DNA from: Candidatus Humimonas hydrogenitrophica
GTDB taxonomy: Bacteria; Gemmatimonadota; Gemmatimonadetes; Palauibacterales; Palauibacteraceae
Length of the DNA: 64,000 nt
Assembly: GCA_947581615.1 (NCBI GenBank)
Contig: CANPVD010000045.1
Span: forward strand, 1 to 64,000
Direction: 5' to 3'
Every line of letters begins with the position of its first letter. Within the stretch, counting starts at the first letter, position 1. Below, in pieces: positions 51,978 to 62,380 of the stretch. Position numbers and translations under genes: made by a program. The notes below the pieces were generated by a model. It saw only the letters and a list, made by a program, of their open reading frames with translations. It was not told the DNA's origin and did no database searches.

Positions 51978-53356
51978 GCGAGGCGCCTTCCGGCCGGTCT
52001 CCGAGGAGGGGTGCGGGTATCGGGCCGCCGGACCCCGCCCTCCTCACGGACCAGTACGAGCTGACCATGGCTCGCGCCTACCGGCGCGAGGGCCTCGTGG
52101 ACGAGGCCGTGTTCAGCCTCTTCGTCCGGGACCTGCCCCCCACCCGGAACTTCCTCGTGGCCTGCGGCCTCGAGGCGGTGCTGAGCTACCTGGAGGGCCT
52201 GCGCTTCGACCGATCGGCGCTGGACTACCTCTCCACGCTACCCGAGTTCGATGACGCGTTCCTCGAGTGGCTGTCGGGGCTACGGTTCGAGGGCTCGGTG
52301 CGGGCGGTGCCCGAGGGGACACCGGTGTTCGCCGGGGAGCCCCTGCTGGAGCTCCGTGCTTCCCTGCCCGTCGCGCAGCTCGTCGAGACGTACGTCATGA
52401 ACCAGGTGCACCTCCAGACGTTGCTCGCCTCCAAGGCCGTCCGCGTGGTGGCCGCGGCGGCGGGACGCCCCGTGGTGGACTTCGGGCTGCGGAGGATGCA
52501 CGGCACGGACGCGGGGCTGAAGGCTGCCCGCGCCTTCTACGTCGCCGGGGTCCGGTCGACCAGCAACCTGGCCGCCGGCAGCGCCTACGGGATCCCGGTC
52601 AGCGGCACGATGGGCCACTCCTACATCCAGGCCCACGACAGCGAAGAGGAGGCCTTCCGCGCCTTTGCCTCGCTGTATCCGGGCACGACCCTGCTGGTCG
52701 ACACCTACGACACGCTGGCGGGCGTGCGGACGGTGGCGCGACTGTCCGCTGAGTCGAGCGAGGAGTTCCGGGTCGGGGCGATCCGCCTGGACTCGGGCGA
52801 CCTGGCCTCCCTGTCGCGGGGGAGCCGCTCGATCCTGGACGCTGCCGGGCTCGCGCACGTGAAAATCTTCGCTTCGGGCGGCCTGGACGAGGACCGGATC
52901 GAGGAGCTCGTGGCGGCGGACGCGCCGATCGACGGCTTCGGAGTCGGAACGGGCATGGGCGTCTCGGCCGACGCCCCCGCGCTCGACATCGCCTACAAGC
53001 TGGTGTCCTACGGGGGCGAGGGGCGCATCAAGCTCTCGCCGGGAAAGGAGCTCCTCCCCGGTCCCAAGCAGGTGCGTCGCGTCGAAAAGGATGGGCGAGC
53101 GGTGCGAGACCGTCTCACCCGCGCCGACGAAGAGGGCGCCGGGCGGCCGCTTCTCGTGCCCGTCATGGAGAACGGCCGTCGTGTGGAGGCCGGGCGCGGA
53201 ACGCTGGAGGAAGCGGCACAGCGCGCCGCCCGCGAGATCGACTTGCTCCCCGACCGGCTTCGGGCGCTGGCCCCCGTCGACCCCGACTATCCCGTGGAGA
53301 TCAGTGAGCGCCTGCTGGCGGACCGGGCGCGGGTGGCCCGCCGGGCGCGGGCCTGA
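51974..53356 (+). CDS. pncB: Nicotinate phosphoribosyltransferase, probable CTG start
   Basis: The enzyme makes nicotinate mononucleotide for NAD salvage. The conserved N-terminus PALLTDQYELTMARAY is followed by VVDFGLRRMHGTDAGLKAARA, GIPVSGTMGHSYIQAHDSEEEAF (catalytic His), IRLDSGDLASLS, FASGGLDE and FGVGTGMGVS, the substrate loops of type II NAPRTase. The first ATG (52067) falls after the conserved TDQYEL segment. No ATG, GTG or TTG lies between there and the ctaG stop. CTG at 51974 forms CTGA with that stop, 7 nt after GAGAGGGAG, giving 460 residues. Confidence 0.88.
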   Translation: MSEAPSGRSPRRGAGIGPPDPALLTDQYELTMARAYRREGLVDEAVFSLFVRDLPPTRNFLVACGLEAVLSYLEGLRFDRSALDYLSTLPEFDDAFLEWLSGLRFEGSVRAVPEGTPVFAGEPLLELRASLPVAQLVETYVMNQVHLQTLLASKAVRVVAAAAGRPVVDFGLRRMHGTDAGLKAARAFYVAGVRSTSNLAAGSAYGIPVSGTMGHSYIQAHDSEEEAFRAFASLYPGTTLLVDTYDTLAGVRTVARLSAESSEEFRVGAIRLDSGDLASLSRGSRSILDAAGLAHVKIFASGGLDEDRIEELVAADAPIDGFGVGTGMGVSADAPALDIAYKLVSYGGEGRIKLSPGKELLPGPKQVRRVEKDGRAVRDRLTRADEEGAGRPLLVPVMENGRRVEAGRGTLEEAAQRAAREIDLLPDRLRALAPVDPDYPVEISERLLADRARVARRARA

Positions 53357-53370
53357 GAGGCCCGCGCCCG
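53342..53370. terminator. Perfect 13-bp hairpin overlapping the pncB stop codon
   Basis: Bases 53342-53354 pair with 53358-53370 (13 consecutive pairs) around a 3-base loop (GAG). The loop and stem contain the TGA stop of pncB. The hairpin sits between convergent genes, so it could end transcription from both sides. No T-run is present, as is frequent in very GC-rich genomes. Confidence 0.55.
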
Positions 53371-53407
53371 GACGTTCCGCACGCCGCGCCGCCGTCACCG
53401 CTTCGCG

Positions 53408-53806
53408 CTAGAAGACCGACACGTTCGACAGGCCCAGCGCCGAGCCGATCTGGAACTGGACCGTATCCCCCGAGGTCACCGTGATCGGATCGGACAGGTA
53501 GGCGTTGAACGCCGCGAGCGGGTCGGCCAGCAGCCGGAGCTGAGGCGATGAGGCCACGATCCCGGCCGGGATCGTGAGGGTCGCGTTGCTCAGTCCCGTG
53601 ACGTGTCCGAGGCGCCACACCTGCCCCCCTCCCATCACGTAGACGTCCATATCGTTCGTGTTGTCGTTCTGCACGTTCACCTGCACGCCCTGCCGGGCGG
53701 TCGGGGTCGCATCCGACTGCACCTGGACGTTGCGCCCCGTGGCGCACGCCCCCAGTCCGAGGGTCGCCGCCACGAGCAGTACCGGTAAGCCATGCACCAT
53801 CTTCAT
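53408..53806 (-). CDS. Small lipoprotein, unknown function
   Basis: The start at 53806 follows GAGGAGA; the open frame upstream is unconserved. The 132-residue product has a signal VLLVAATLGLGACA with lipobox GLGAC, then an Asn/Gln-rich linker (VQVNVQNDNTNDMDVYVM). A beta-rich C-terminal part (GHVTGLSNATLTIPAG, DPITVTSGDTVQFQIG) looks like a small immunoglobulin-like or transport-associated fold. No named family is recognised. Confidence 0.75.
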   Translation of the reverse strand: MKMVHGLPVLLVAATLGLGACATGRNVQVQSDATPTARQGVQVNVQNDNTNDMDVYVMGGGQVWRLGHVTGLSNATLTIPAGIVASSPQLRLLADPLAAFNAYLSDPITVTSGDTVQFQIGSALGLSNVSVF

Positions 53807-53930
53807 GAGAGTCTCCTCGCTCGCGAGGAGGGAGCCGTCGGATCCGGCGGATCGACCTCGCGTCCGCCCCCGTGAAGTGCAAGAAGCTCGCCCGCGAGGG
53901 GGTCGGATTCGGGCCGGCGATGGGCCGCCG

Positions 53931-55196
53931 CTACAGGGGGTCGGATCCGGCCTCGTCTCCGTCGGAGGCACCGTGCCGTCCGGCGGTCGCCAGGCGGAGG
54001 ATTCCGAAGCCGAGGATCGCGGAGAGCGCGGATCCGAACAGGATGCCGATGCGGGCCAGGTCCAGGGCGCCGCCCTCGGCGAACGCGAGAGCGGCGATGA
54101 AGATCGACATGGTGAAGCCGACGCCCCCCAGGCACGCGGCGCCCACCAGCTCGCTCCACCGGGCGCCGTCCGGAAGGTGGGCGAGGCCCGAGGCCCGGGC
54201 CAGCCACGACGCGCCCACGATGCCCGCGGGCTTGCCGACCACCAGCCCCACCACGACCCCGAGCGTGAGAGGGCTGGTCGCCGCGCCGGCCAGGGCCGAG
54301 GCTCGAATGGCCACGCCCGCGTTGACGAGCGCGAACAGCGGAAGCACCAGGTAGGTCGTCCACGGCAGGAGTCGGTGCTCGAGTCGCGACAGCGGGCTCT
54401 CCGCGAACTCTCCCGCCCCCGGGCCCCGGGCCCCGGCGGCCGCCGCCCGTGGCCGGGCCGGGACCATGGCGGCGGCCGCCACCCCCGCCACGGTGGCGTG
54501 CACGCCCGAGGCGAGGACCGCGGCCCACAGCGCCACGGCGGGGAGGACGAACCAGGCGGGCCGGCGGGCGCCTGCCAGATTCAGGCCGGCCATCACCACC
54601 AGGATGCCGGCGGCCGCCAGGAGGGGGCCCATCGAGATCCGCGGCGTGTAGAAGAGGGCGATGACGGCCACGGCGATCAGGTCGTCCGCGATGGCGAGCG
54701 CCACGAGGAAGGACTTGAGCCACTCCGGCGCCCGGGAGCGCAGGAGGGTGAGGATGCCGACGGCGAACGCGATGTCGGTGGCCATCGGTACGCCCCAGCC
54801 GGCCGAGTGGGGTCCGTCCTGGTTGAGGGCCAGGTAGAGGAGGGCCGGCACGACGGCGCCCCCGAGCGCCGCGGCCACCGGGAGCGTCGCGCTGCGCAGG
54901 GAGGAGAGCTCGCCGACCAGAACCTCGCGCTTGATCTCGAGTCCGACGACGAAGAAGAACACGGCCATGAGGCCGTCGTTGATCCAGGCCTCCACGGAGA
55001 GGGCGAGCGTCTCGCCGCCCACGTGGAGCCCCAGGTGCATCTCCCGGAGGTGATGGTAGAGACCGCCGAGGGGGCTGTTGGCCCACAGGAGCGCCATCGC
55101 GGTCGCCACCAGGAGGACGACGCCTCCCGAGGCCTCGGTACGGAGGAAGGTGTCGAGCGCGCGGGAGATCCGCGTGGCGAAGGCGTCCGGAAGCAC
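53931..55196 (-). CDS. nhaA: NhaA family Na+/H+ antiporter
   Basis: The 421-residue antiporter has about 12 helices. MAVFFFVVGLEIKREVLVGELSS is the cytoplasmic funnel motif. MATDIAFAVGILTLL and LAIADDLIAVAVIALFYT hold the paired aspartates of the ion site. HATVAGVAAAAMVP and GFTMSIFIAALAF complete the pattern. The start is GTG at 55196 without a clear ribosome site. It is divergent from msrA. A second, unrelated Na+/H+ antiporter (NhaC) is at 26992-28464. Confidence 0.94.
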   Translation of the reverse strand: MLPDAFATRISRALDTFLRTEASGGVVLLVATAMALLWANSPLGGLYHHLREMHLGLHVGGETLALSVEAWINDGLMAVFFFVVGLEIKREVLVGELSSLRSATLPVAAALGGAVVPALLYLALNQDGPHSAGWGVPMATDIAFAVGILTLLRSRAPEWLKSFLVALAIADDLIAVAVIALFYTPRISMGPLLAAAGILVVMAGLNLAGARRPAWFVLPAVALWAAVLASGVHATVAGVAAAAMVPARPRAAAAGARGPGAGEFAESPLSRLEHRLLPWTTYLVLPLFALVNAGVAIRASALAGAATSPLTLGVVVGLVVGKPAGIVGASWLARASGLAHLPDGARWSELVGAACLGGVGFTMSIFIAALAFAEGGALDLARIGILFGSALSAILGFGILRLATAGRHGASDGDEAGSDPL

Positions 55197-55338
55197 GGAG
55201 CGAAAGGACGGGGGGCCGGGCGGTTCGGCGTTCGGGCGAGACAGGAGCGGACCTCCCGGAACGGTGTGAGCGGGCCGAGCGCTGTCGGGAAGGACACGGT
55301 ATCCGAACGGGAGCCAGGGAGCCAGAGAGGGGCCGAGG

Positions 55339-55919
<581 letters not shown>

Positions 55920-55923
<4 letters not shown>

Positions 55924-57140
55924 AGGGCGGCCTCCAGGGCACGGACCGACTCCTCCATCGCGGTCAGCGCGTCGCGCAGCTGACCGTCGGACAGGTAGGG
56001 CGCCGGCCCGAGGCGGAGGCGGTCCGCTCGCTGGTCGGTCCGCACGCCTCGCTCGCGCAGGAGATGCACCAGCTCCGCCGCCCGTGGGCTCGCGAGCGTC
56101 AGAAAGCCTCCGACTCGCTCCAGGGGCACGTCGCGGTCGCGGTCGACCAGGTCGGGAGCGACGTCCAGGGCGTCGAACCCACGGGCCAGGAGCTCGACCT
56201 GGTGCCGGCTGACCTCGCGCAGCAGGGACGGCGTGAGGCCGCGCTCCTCGAAGTAGGCGAACACCTCGGCGGCGCGGTAGTGGCTGGTGGGATCGTAGGT
56301 GCTGCCGGCGAAGCGCCCGGGACCCTTGGGATAGGTCACCCGATCGCCGCCGCCGGCTCCGCTCAGCGCCCCGAACTCCGCGAACCAGCCCGTGACGACG
56401 GGACGGAGTCGGCAGTCCTCCGGAAACCGCAGGAAGGCGTTCCCCTCGCCCAGCTGGCAGTACTTGTAGCCGCCTCCGACCACGTAGGCGTCCTCCAGCC
56501 CCTCGAGCGAGAAGGGGACGGCGTCCAGGGCGTGGTAGGCGTCGACCAGGAAGAGCGCCCCGCGCTCGCGGCAAGCCCGGGCGGCCTCACCCAGCCCGCC
56601 GGCGATGTGGGCCGTCTTGAAGAACACGGCCGACACGAAGGCCGCGGCCGTCCGGTCGTCCACCGCCTCGGCCACCCGCAGGCCCGCGGAGGCCGCGGGG
56701 TGCGACGCGACCCGCACCACTTCCATGCCCTCCTCCTCGAGGCGGGACAGCTGGCGCCGCAGGGTGTGGAACTCGCCGTCCGTGGTCACGAGCCGCCGGC
56801 GCTCCCCCAGGGGAAGAGCCGAGAGGAAGCGGACCACGAGGTCGTGAGTGCTGGCGCCGAGCGCGATCTCCCGGCTCTTGGCGCCCGCCACGAGCCGCGC
56901 GAAGCCGTCCCGAACGCGGTCGGCACGCTCGTACGCGCGCTCCCACTTCTCGTCCAGGAACGCTGCCGCGTCCAGCCAGGCCCGCTCCTGCCCCTCGAAG
57001 CCGCGGTCGGGCCAGGCCTGGTGGGAATGGCCGGTGAGGAGGAGCCGCTCGGCGACCCGGAAGCGGCCGTAGTCCGGCGCCAGGGCGTTGGCGTCGGCGT
57101 ACAGCTCCTCGGGCGTCACCGCGGACTGCACCCGTTTCAC
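55920..57140 (-). CDS. kynU: Kynureninase-like PLP enzyme (class V aminotransferase fold)
   Basis: The 406-residue enzyme is expected to cleave kynurenine to anthranilate and alanine. It begins with DANALAPDYGRFRV and has LLTGHSHQAWPD, VFFKTAHIAGGLGEAA, FLVDAYHALDAVPF, PLP lysine about residue 226 in GGGYKYCQLGEGNAFL and PVVTGWFAEFGAL, with AGSTYDPTSHYRAAEV in the C-terminal half. This is the kynureninase pattern rather than cysteine desulfurase. GTG 57140 overlaps the stop of the tryptophan dioxygenase gene (GTGA), which supports the function. It is the last gene of the operon. Confidence 0.85.
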
Positions 57141-58009
57141 AGGCGGGTCCGGATCTCCCACAGATCGGGGAACACCGGGTGAGACAGCGTCGTCCTCAGG
57201 TAGCCGGCGCCCTCGGTGCCCCCCGTGCCCTGCTTCGCCCCGATCGTGCGCTCCACCATCTTCACGTGCCGATAGCGCCATTCCTGCAGGCCCTCGTCCA
57301 GGTCCACGAGCCGCTCGCACAGCTGGGCGAGCGTGGGAGACTCGGCGTACACGTGGACCAGCACGTCCTGTACGTCGCCGGAGGCTTCCACCGGCCGGGT
57401 CACGTCCCGCTCCAGCGCGGATCTCGGAACGAGGAACCCGGAGCGGTCCACGTGTTCGAGGAAGGCATCCCACAGGGTGGGTCGCTGCAGGCGCTGCGCG
57501 AGGCGAGCGCGTGGCTCGCTGCCCTCCGGGTAGCGCTCCAGGATGCCGGGGCGCTTGATGCCGAGCGCGAACTCGAGCTCCCGGAACTGGAAGGACTCGA
57601 GGCCGCTCGCCGCCTGGAGGCGGTTCCGGAAGGTGAGGAACTCCCGGGGCGTCATCGTCTCCAGGATGTCGATCTGCGCGACCATGACCTTGAGCACCGT
57701 GAGGATGCGCCTCATGGTGTGCAGCGCGGTCGGCAGGTCATCCCGGCCCAGGAGCTGCTCCACGTAGTCCAGCTCGTGCAGCAGCTCCTTGAACCAGAGC
57801 TCGTACACCTGGTGGATGATGATGAAGAGCATCTCGTCGTGCTCCCCCGCTCGCCGCTGCTGCAGGGAGAGCAGCTCGTCCAGGTGCAGGTAGCCGGCGT
57901 AGGTGAGGTAGCGCGAGTCCTCGGGCGGCGCGGACCTCTCGGCTCCGCTTCGGCCCCTCCCTCCGGCGGTGTCGGCCCGGTCGCTTCGGTCCACGTCTAG
58001 TAGCCCCAT
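57137..58009 (-). CDS. kynA: Tryptophan 2,3-dioxygenase
   Basis: The 290-residue heme enzyme opens the indole ring to N-formylkynurenine. Motifs are [37 protein letters not shown] (substrate Phe/His region), [19 protein letters not shown] (carboxylate Arg) and [19 protein letters not shown] with the heme-ligand His. ATG 58009 overlaps the upstream fusion gene by 13 bases; GTG 57994 is an alternative. It sits between the aminobenzoyl-CoA-type oxygenase and kynureninase genes. Confidence 0.95.
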   Translation of the reverse strand: MGLLDVDRSDRADTAGGRGRSGAERSAPPEDSRYLTYAGYLHLDELLSLQQRRAGEHDEMLFIIIHQVYELWFKELLHELDYVEQLLGRDDLPTALHTMRRILTVLKVMVAQIDILETMTPREFLTFRNRLQAASGLESFQFRELEFALGIKRPGILERYPEGSEPRARLAQRLQRPTLWDAFLEHVDRSGFLVPRSALERDVTRPVEASGDVQDVLVHVYAESPTLAQLCERLVDLDEGLQEWRYRHVKMVERTIGAKQGTGGTEGAGYLRTTLSHPVFPDLWEIRTRL

Positions 58010-60276
58010 TCGAAGCGGGGAGTGTAGTCGTCCAGCGTCGAGTATGGCTTCGGCCACGGGAGGTCGTACCCGAGGGCGTACGCGGCGTGGCGCGTCCAGT
58101 AGGGCTCCCACAGGTGGGCCCGTGCGAGACAGCAGAGGTCCGCTCGGCCCGCCGCCAGGATCGTGTTCACGTCCATGAACGAAGAGATGTTGCCGACCGC
58201 CATGGTCGGGATGTCGACCTCGTGCCGGATCCGGTCGGCGAAGGGCGTCTGGAACTGGCGTCCGTAGCGGGGCTGCTGCCACGGGACCGTCTGTCCGGCC
58301 GACACGTCCACGATGTCGCCGCCCGCTTCCACGACGCTGCGCGCCACCTGGACTGCGTCGTCGGCCGTCATGCCCCCCGGGGCCCAGTCGACCGCCGAGA
58401 TGCGCACGGAGATGGGCCGCTCCTCCGGCCACACGGCGCGCACGGCGCGGAGGACCTCGAGGGGATATCGCAGCCGGTTGGCCAGCGGTCCGCCGTACTC
58501 GTCCTCCCGCGCGTTGGTGAGGGGGGAGATGAAGCTGGCCAGGAGGTAGCCATGGGCGAAGTGGATCTCGAGGAGGTCGAAGCCGGCGTCCACGGCCATC
58601 TCGGCCGCCCGCCCGTACTCGTCCAGCACGCGGTCCATGTCCGACCGGTCCATGGGTCGGGGCACCGGGTTCTCGGGGGTCCAGGGCAGGGGGGAGGGGG
58701 CGAGGACGTCCCAGCCGCCCTCCTCGAGCGGCTCGACGTCCCCCTCCCAGGAGAGCCGGGTCGATCCCTTCCGGCCCGCGTGACCGAGTTGGAGGCCGAT
58801 CTTCGCCCGGCTGTTCTCGTGCACGAAGTCGACGATCCGCTTCCAGGCCGGTAGGTGCTCTGGCCGGTACATGCCCGTGCAGCCGGGCGAGATCCGCCCC
58901 TCGGCGCTCACGCTCGTCATCTCGCTCATGACGAGGCCGGCGCCCCCCACGGCCCGGCTTCCCAGGTGCACCAGGTGCCAGTCGTCGGGCGTCCCGTCCG
59001 CCGCCGAGTACTGGCACATGGCCGAGACGACCACCCGGTTCTCGAGCAGGAGGCCGCGCAGGCGGAAGGGAGTGAACATGGGCGGCGGGGGAGGAGCGGT
59101 CGGGACCGTGACGTCCGCCTGCCTGCCGGCGCGGCCGGCGAACCAGCGGTCCACGTCGGCCGTGAAGTCCGGGTCCCGGATCCGAAGGTCCTGGTGCGTG
59201 ATCCTCAGGCTGCGCGTGAGGAGGCTGAAGGCGAACTGGAGGGGCTCGTCGTCCATGTAGCGCTCGGTGCCCTCGAACCACTCCAGGCTGGCGTGGGCGG
59301 CGCGCTGGAGGCTCTCGACCTCCGGTCTCCGCGCCTCCTCGTAGGCGGCGAGCGCGCGGCAGGTCTCGCCCTCGTGCGCCCCGAGGGCATCGCGGAGCGC
59401 GATCGCGTCCAGCATGGCCATGCGCGTTCCCGAGCCGACCGAGAAGTGCGCGGTGTGAGCGGCGTCTCCGATGAGGACCGTGTTGCCGTGCCACCAGCGC
59501 CCCGTGCGGAGCGTGGGGAATCGCCGCCAGATGGACCGGTTCCGGATGAGAGGGTGCCCCTCCAGCTCCTCCTCGAACAGGTCGGCGCAGAAGGCCGCGG
59601 CAGCCTCCTCGTCTGCCTCGGGGAGGCCGGTGGCCGCCCACGTCTCCTCGCGCGCTTCCACGATGAACGTCGAGCGGGCCTCGCCGTCCCGCGTGGGCTC
59701 GTATTGGTAGGCGTGCACCCGCCACAGCCCGTGCTCGTCCTCCCGGAAATAGAAGGTGAAAGCGGGGAAAGGGCGGGTGGTGCCCAGCCACACGAAGCGG
59801 TTGGGCCGCAGTTCGATCTGCGGCTCGTAGCGCTCGGGGTGGAGCCCCCGAACCGTGCTGTTCACTCCGTCGGCGGCCACCGCGAGGTCGGCGTCGGCCC
59901 AGAGCCCCGGGTCGGTGACGTCGACGCCGTGGCGCAGGTCGACGCCCAGCTCCCGGGCGCGCGTCGAGAGGATCTCGAGCAGGGTGGAGCGCGCCAGGCC
60001 GCTGAACCCGTGTCCGGTCGAGCGCAGCAACTCGCTCCGGTAGTGGATGTCGATGTCATCCCAGTGGTGGAAGTGGCGCGTGATCTCCGCGTAACTGGGC
60101 GGGTCGGCGGCCGCGATCTCCTCCAGGGTGGCGTCCGAGAACACGACCCCGAAGCCGTAGGTCGCCCCGGGTGGGTTCCGCTCCAGGACCGTGACCTCGT
60201 GCGGCTCGTCCCGGAGCCGCATGAGGATGGAGAAGAACAGGCCGGCGGGGCCGCCCCCCACGCACACGATCCTCAC
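57997..60276 (-). CDS. FAD monooxygenase / old-yellow-enzyme fusion, probable 2-aminobenzoyl-CoA monooxygenase/reductase
   Basis: The 759-residue fusion has residues 1-380 as a flavin aromatic hydroxylase: [30 protein letters not shown], and [18 protein letters not shown]. Residues about 400-759 are an OYE-family reductase: [16 protein letters not shown] with the flavin-tuning Cys, [30 protein letters not shown] and MAVGNISS. This architecture is known for salicylyl-CoA 5-hydroxylase and for aminobenzoyl-CoA monooxygenase/reductase of aerobic anthranilate degradation, which both hydroxylates and reduces the ring. The neighbouring anthranilate-forming genes favour the second. GTG 60276 overlaps the upstream stop. 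Confidence 0.85.
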   Translation of the reverse strand: MRIVCVGGGPAGLFFSILMRLRDEPHEVTVLERNPPGATYGFGVVFSDATLEEIAAADPPSYAEITRHFHHWDDIDIHYRSELLRSTGHGFSGLARSTLLEILSTRARELGVDLRHGVDVTDPGLWADADLAVAADGVNSTVRGLHPERYEPQIELRPNRFVWLGTTRPFPAFTFYFREDEHGLWRVHAYQYEPTRDGEARSTFIVEAREETWAATGLPEADEEAAAAFCADLFEEELEGHPLIRNRSIWRRFPTLRTGRWWHGNTVLIGDAAHTAHFSVGSGTRMAMLDAIALRDALGAHEGETCRALAAYEEARRPEVESLQRAAHASLEWFEGTERYMDDEPLQFAFSLLTRSLRITHQDLRIRDPDFTADVDRWFAGRAGRQADVTVPTAPPPPPMFTPFRLRGLLLENRVVVSAMCQYSAADGTPDDWHLVHLGSRAVGGAGLVMSEMTSVSAEGRISPGCTGMYRPEHLPAWKRIVDFVHENSRAKIGLQLGHAGRKGSTRLSWEGDVEPLEEGGWDVLAPSPLPWTPENPVPRPMDRSDMDRVLDEYGRAAEMAVDAGFDLLEIHFAHGYLLASFISPLTNAREDEYGGPLANRLRYPLEVLRAVRAVWPEERPISVRISAVDWAPGGMTADDAVQVARSVVEAGGDIVDVSAGQTVPWQQPRYGRQFQTPFADRIRHEVDIPTMAVGNISSFMDVNTILAAGRADLCCLARAHLWEPYWTRHAAYALGYDLPWPKPYSTLDDYTPRFEWGY

Positions 60277-61550
60277 GCCGGCATCCCCCCACCCGGGGAC
60301 GCGTCGCCGGGGCGTGCCGCCTCGCCTCCCGGGGCGACGGACGCGCCCGCCCCGGCGGCGCGCGCGGCCTCGACCAGGTGGCCGGCGATGATGAGCCGTT
60401 GGATCTCGGTCGTGCCCTCGTAGATCCGCAGGGCCCGCACCGACCGGTACAGGCGGTCCACCGGGTGCGCGGCCAGAACGCCGCGGCCGCCCAGGATCTG
60501 GACGGCGTCGTCCACGATCCGCTGCGCCGCCTCGGTGGCGTGCGCCTTGGCCATGGCGGACTCGACCGGGGTGCGCTCGGCGCCCCCGTCCCGCTCCCAG
60601 GCGGCCCTGTAGGTGAGGAGGCGGGCGGCCGTGAGGTCGGTGGCCATTCGGGCCAGCTTGTCCTGGACCAGCTGGAACTCGGCCAGGGGTCGTCCGAACT
60701 GGTGGCGCGACACGGCGTGGGCGAGGGCCTCCCGGAGCGCCCGTGCGGCCATGCCGCACGCCGCGGCCGCCACCGTGGGGCGCAGCCGGTCGAGCGTGGC
60801 CATCCCGAGCCCGAATCCGCGTCCCTCCTCCCCGATCCGGGCCGAGGCCGGCACCCGGCACCCCTCGAAGGCGACCTCACCGAGCGGGTGGGGCGAGGAC
60901 AGGACCTGCGCGCCCAGGAACGAGAGGCCCCGGGTCTCCGCCGGAACGGCGAAGGCCGACAGGCCCCGCCGGCCGGCCTCCGGGTCGGTCACCGCGAACA
61001 CCACGTAGAAGTCGGCGATGCCCGCGTTGGAGATGAACGCCTTGCGGCCGTCGAGCACGTAGGCCTCTCCCTCCCGGACCGCCCGCGTGGCCATGGCCGC
61101 CACGTCGGAGCCGGCTCCCGGCTCGGTCATGGCGAAGGCGCCCAGGGCCCGGCCCCGGACCGCCGGCCCCAGCCAGCGCTCGCGTGCCGGGCCCCGGCCG
61201 GCCAGGATGAGGGGCGTCGCGGCCAGGGCCTGCAGCGCGAACACCGCGTCCGCCAGCGGGGAGGCCGCCGCCAGCGCCTCGCGTACCAGGCAGCAGGCGC
61301 GGAAGTCCTGTGCGGCGATGGGCCCGAGCCACCCCTCCTCCCCGAGGAGCTGGACCAGGGCGCGGGCCTCGTGGCGGGCGGCCGGGTCGTCGGCCGGCTC
61401 GGGCCGCTCCGCGACGACCTCCGCGCCGAACGCCGCTGCGCGGCGCGCCAGCTCCAGGTGGCGTTCCTCCAGGAAGGCGCGGACCGGCCCGGGGTCGGGG
61501 CCGTAGCCCCGCTCGCTCCGTCGCGGTCCGGCGGGCGAAGCGTCCGTCAT
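60273..61550 (-). CDS. Acyl-CoA dehydrogenase family protein
   Basis: The 425-residue flavoenzyme has [19 protein letters not shown] and [16 protein letters not shown] (FAD and substrate site), [42 protein letters not shown]-type segments, and [18 protein letters not shown], where the Glu after Tyr is the usual catalytic base. It would oxidise a cyclic or ring-opened acyl-CoA of the pathway. ATG 61550 overlaps the crotonase stop (ATGA). A low-complexity Gly/Ala tail ends the protein. Confidence 0.92.
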   Translation of the reverse strand: MTDASPAGPRRSERGYGPDPGPVRAFLEERHLELARRAAAFGAEVVAERPEPADDPAARHEARALVQLLGEEGWLGPIAAQDFRACCLVREALAAASPLADAVFALQALAATPLILAGRGPARERWLGPAVRGRALGAFAMTEPGAGSDVAAMATRAVREGEAYVLDGRKAFISNAGIADFYVVFAVTDPEAGRRGLSAFAVPAETRGLSFLGAQVLSSPHPLGEVAFEGCRVPASARIGEEGRGFGLGMATLDRLRPTVAAAACGMAARALREALAHAVSRHQFGRPLAEFQLVQDKLARMATDLTAARLLTYRAAWERDGGAERTPVESAMAKAHATEAAQRIVDDAVQILGGRGVLAAHPVDRLYRSVRALRIYEGTTEIQRLIIAGHLVEAARAAGAGASVAPGGEAARPGDASPGGGMPA

Positions 61551-62347
61551 TCGAAGGCCGGCTCGCGCTTCTCCACGAAGGCCTCGTAAGACTCGCGGAA
61601 GTTCGGGTTCTGCATGCACACCGCCTGGACCTTGGCCTCGGCCTCCAGGGCGCTGTCCAGGTCCATGACCGCCTCGCGGTCGAGGGCGTCCTTGGTGACT
61701 TCGAGCGCGAAAGACGGACCCCGGGCCAGCTTCTGCGCGAGGGAGCGGGCTTCCGCCACGACCGTGTCGGCCGGGACGACGCGGTTGTAGAGGCCGATCC
61801 GGTGCGCCTCGGCCGCGTCGATGAAGTCGCCGGTCATGAGGAGCTCGGTCGCCCGGCCCATCCCGACGATGCGCGGGAGGAGCCAGGAGGCGCCCATGTC
61901 GGCCCCCGAGAGCCCCACCCGCACGAACAGGAAGGCGATCTTCGCCGTCTCCGAGGCGATCCTGAGGTCGCAGGCCGAGGCGATCACGGCCCCGGCGCCG
62001 GCCACCGTCCCGTTGAGGGCCGCCACCACCGGGCGTCGGCACGCCCGGATCGAGGCGATCAGGTCGCAGGTGAGCCGCGTGAAGGCGAGGAGCCCCTGGT
62101 AGTCGCGTTCGAACAGCCGGCCGATGATGTCCTCCACGTCGCCGCCGGAGCAGAAGCCGCGTCCGCGTCCCGTCAGGAGCACGGCTCGCACGCCGGGCTC
62201 GGTGTCCAGGGCACGGAACGTGTCCCGGAGCTCCTCGTAGACCTCGAAGGTGAGGGCGTTGAGGCGTTCGGGCCGGTTCAGGGTGATCGTGGCCACCGAG
62301 GTGGCCTCGTCGTGCTCGTACAGGAACGAGGTGGGCTCCATGGGCAT
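61547..62347 (-). CDS. Enoyl-CoA hydratase/isomerase (crotonase) family protein
   Basis: The 266-residue crotonase has TITLNRPERLNALTFEVYEEL, FCSGGDVEDI, and the oxyanion loop NGTVAGAGAVIASACDLRIAS. At the position of the second catalytic Glu in hydratases the sequence reads GLSGADMGASWLLPRIVG, with Asp-Met-Gly-Ala, unlike a standard hydratase. Crotonase-fold hydrolases also open rings in benzoyl-CoA pathways, which may be the role here (inference). It starts 33 bp after RidA. Confidence 0.9.
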   Translation of the reverse strand: MPMEPTSFLYEHDEATSVATITLNRPERLNALTFEVYEELRDTFRALDTEPGVRAVLLTGRGRGFCSGGDVEDIIGRLFERDYQGLLAFTRLTCDLIASIRACRRPVVAALNGTVAGAGAVIASACDLRIASETAKIAFLFVRVGLSGADMGASWLLPRIVGMGRATELLMTGDFIDAAEAHRIGLYNRVVPADTVVAEARSLAQKLARGPSFALEVTKDALDREAVMDLDSALEAEAKVQAVCMQNPNFRESYEAFVEKREPAFE

Positions 62348-62380
62348 CCGGTTCTCCCGTTCGGGTCGATGAAGGGGTCG

